Assembly: GCA_002270295.1 (NCBI GenBank)
Contig: NISF01000007.1
Span: 286,127 to 350,126, forward strand
DNA from: Enterobacter sp. 10-1
GTDB taxonomy: Bacteria > Pseudomonadota > Gammaproteobacteria > Enterobacterales > Enterobacteriaceae
DNA length: 64,000 nt
Reading direction: 5' to 3'
The translations under genes were made by a program, and so were the position numbers. The notes beneath the pieces are model-generated. The model did not search any database and was not told the origin of the DNA. It saw only the letters and a program-made list of their open reading frames with translations. Below, piece after piece: positions 63,420-64,000 of the stretch (its first letter is position 1; each line of letters opens with the position of its first letter).

Positions 63420-64000
63420 TTATATTCTCATATTGCCATCCGGTAACAGAGGTTATTTAGCCCCGGACGTTACCGAAACAGGCATTAATACCGGCAGTAC
63501 GCTTGATATTTTATATCACAATTCAGTTAACCCGAATCCGATCAAGTTAACAAACTGTTAATGACAGTAAATCATTTTATTCGGAAAGTCCAGTTATTAC
63601 GATTTCACTGCTTAAACGGTGGGATGATATTTTGTAAATAATTGATAGTATTAATTAAATGTAATTCAACGATGAGTTAAAGATATTCAGATAATTAATT
63701 AAAGACCGTGATTTTATATTTAGAACATAGCTGATTTTTATTTTAAATATAACATCAGGGGCTGGCAGGGTTTTTTCTTATCAGACGATCGCGGCGGGCA
63801 GCGCCCGCGCCGGGCGGCGTCCCGCTGCTTTTCCTGAACCGCAGATAACAAAAAACCCCATGCCTGCGCATGAGGTTTCTTCGTCTGTCTGATGCCTGGC
63901 CGTTGTATGCCGGGACTCCTGCCCGCCACCCTCCGGGCTGCACGGCGTGTTGTGCAAATTCGTTCCCGACGAATTTGTCCTCCTCAGGAGTGCGCTGACC
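63420..64000. other. Right-end intergenic region
   Basis: From 63550 to 63770 the DNA is strongly AT-rich (several TTAATTAA-like tracts) with no protein gene I can support. From about 63770 it turns GC-rich and ends in a terminator-bearing element: a leftward intrinsic terminator (63849-63880), a GCCCG/CGGGC hairpin near 63930, and a perfect nine-base inverted repeat CAAATTCGT-TCCCG-ACGAATTTG (63955-63977). The short frames in it have sequences I have seen repeated in enterobacterial genomes as spurious calls, which suggests a dispersed repeat. Confidence 0.45.
63849..63880 (-). terminator. Leftward rho-independent terminator
   Basis: On the leftward strand AAACCTCATG-CGCAGG-CATGGGGTTT pairs over ten bases with one G-U, followed by a TTTTTT run ending TTTTTTGTTA. 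It would end a leftward transcript entering from beyond 64000, possibly a small RNA or a short leader. Confidence 0.6.

Noticed and set aside
63738..63943. Leftward frames of 62-63 residues at the right edge
   Set aside because: They overlap a terminator hairpin and inverted repeats, so they are probably non-coding repeat DNA.
1..64000. CRISPR array, tRNA, rRNA, prophage or intact insertion sequence
   Set aside because: No regularly spaced direct repeats, tRNA-like folds, rRNA segments, integrase, terminase or transposase with inverted ends were seen; the only transposase-type gene is the Rpn nuclease at 22437.

Overview
This 64 kb window is chromosomal DNA of an enterobacterium, most likely Klebsiella or Raoultella. 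The evidence is gene content and near identity to family members I know from E. coli and Klebsiella: a complete hpa (4-hydroxyphenylacetate) operon followed by btsT-yjiX-yjiA, scattered yji genes (yjiN, yjiM, yjiL, yjiS, yjiR), a chromosomal fosA of the Klebsiella type, and the Klebsiella-type choline (cut/cmc) microcompartment operon. GC is high and codon use is even, apart from a low-GC island near 37.6-38.5 kb and AT-rich intergenic DNA near the right end. I found no rRNA, tRNA, CRISPR array, prophage or intact insertion sequence.

Layout. 0-4.8 kb: an apparent D-amino-acid utilisation cluster (sodium symporter, RidA, N-acyl-D-amino-acid deacylase, a D-serine dehydratase/D-threonine aldolase-like PLP enzyme, an Ldh-family imine-reductase-like enzyme). 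4.9-16.1 kb: hpaR, then hpaG1-G2-E-D-F-H-I-X-A-B-C, converting 4-hydroxyphenylacetate to pyruvate and succinate semialdehyde. 16.3-19.8 kb: pyruvate importer btsT behind three BtsR-type boxes, yjiX and the GTPase yjiA. 20.2-26.4 kb: yfaZ, a succinate-semialdehyde-type dehydrogenase, an Rpn nuclease, AraC/LysE and yjiN. 26.4-32.6 kb: a cystathionine-lyase-like enzyme with an amino-acid symporter and LysR regulator, then yjiM/yjiL plus a DUF3343 protein. 32.6-37.4 kb: a MarR/HlyD/DUF2955 efflux module, a nested palindromic repeat, and divergent yjiS and yjiR sharing a repeat-rich operator. 37.4-39.3 kb: an accessory scar with an orphan membrane protein and decayed genes. 39.3-43.6 kb: fosA/LysR, quinone-type oxidoreductase, TetR regulator, and a MarT/FidL-like pair.

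43.6-55.0 kb is the choline degradation microcompartment operon: three BMC-H shell genes, cutF, a BMC-P vertex, cutO, cutC, cutD (an ERIC-family element separates cutC and cutD), a fourth BMC-H with a tail, a PduL phosphotransacylase, an Eut-type accessory protein and two SMR transporters. Choline is cleaved to trimethylamine and acetaldehyde inside the shell. Acetaldehyde is then converted to ethanol by CutO, or to acetyl-CoA by CutF and acetyl phosphate by PduL.

55.0-64.0 kb: a second tryptophanyl-tRNA synthetase behind a previously unremarked Trp-Trp leader peptide and a complete four-segment attenuator, which is the best regulatory find in the window; a globin-coupled diguanylate cyclase; the yhiI-rbbA-yhhJ ABC export operon; a small membrane protein; and an AT-rich tail ending in a terminator-bearing, probably dispersed, intergenic element. 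Assignments are from reading the sequence and recall of families; no database search was run.
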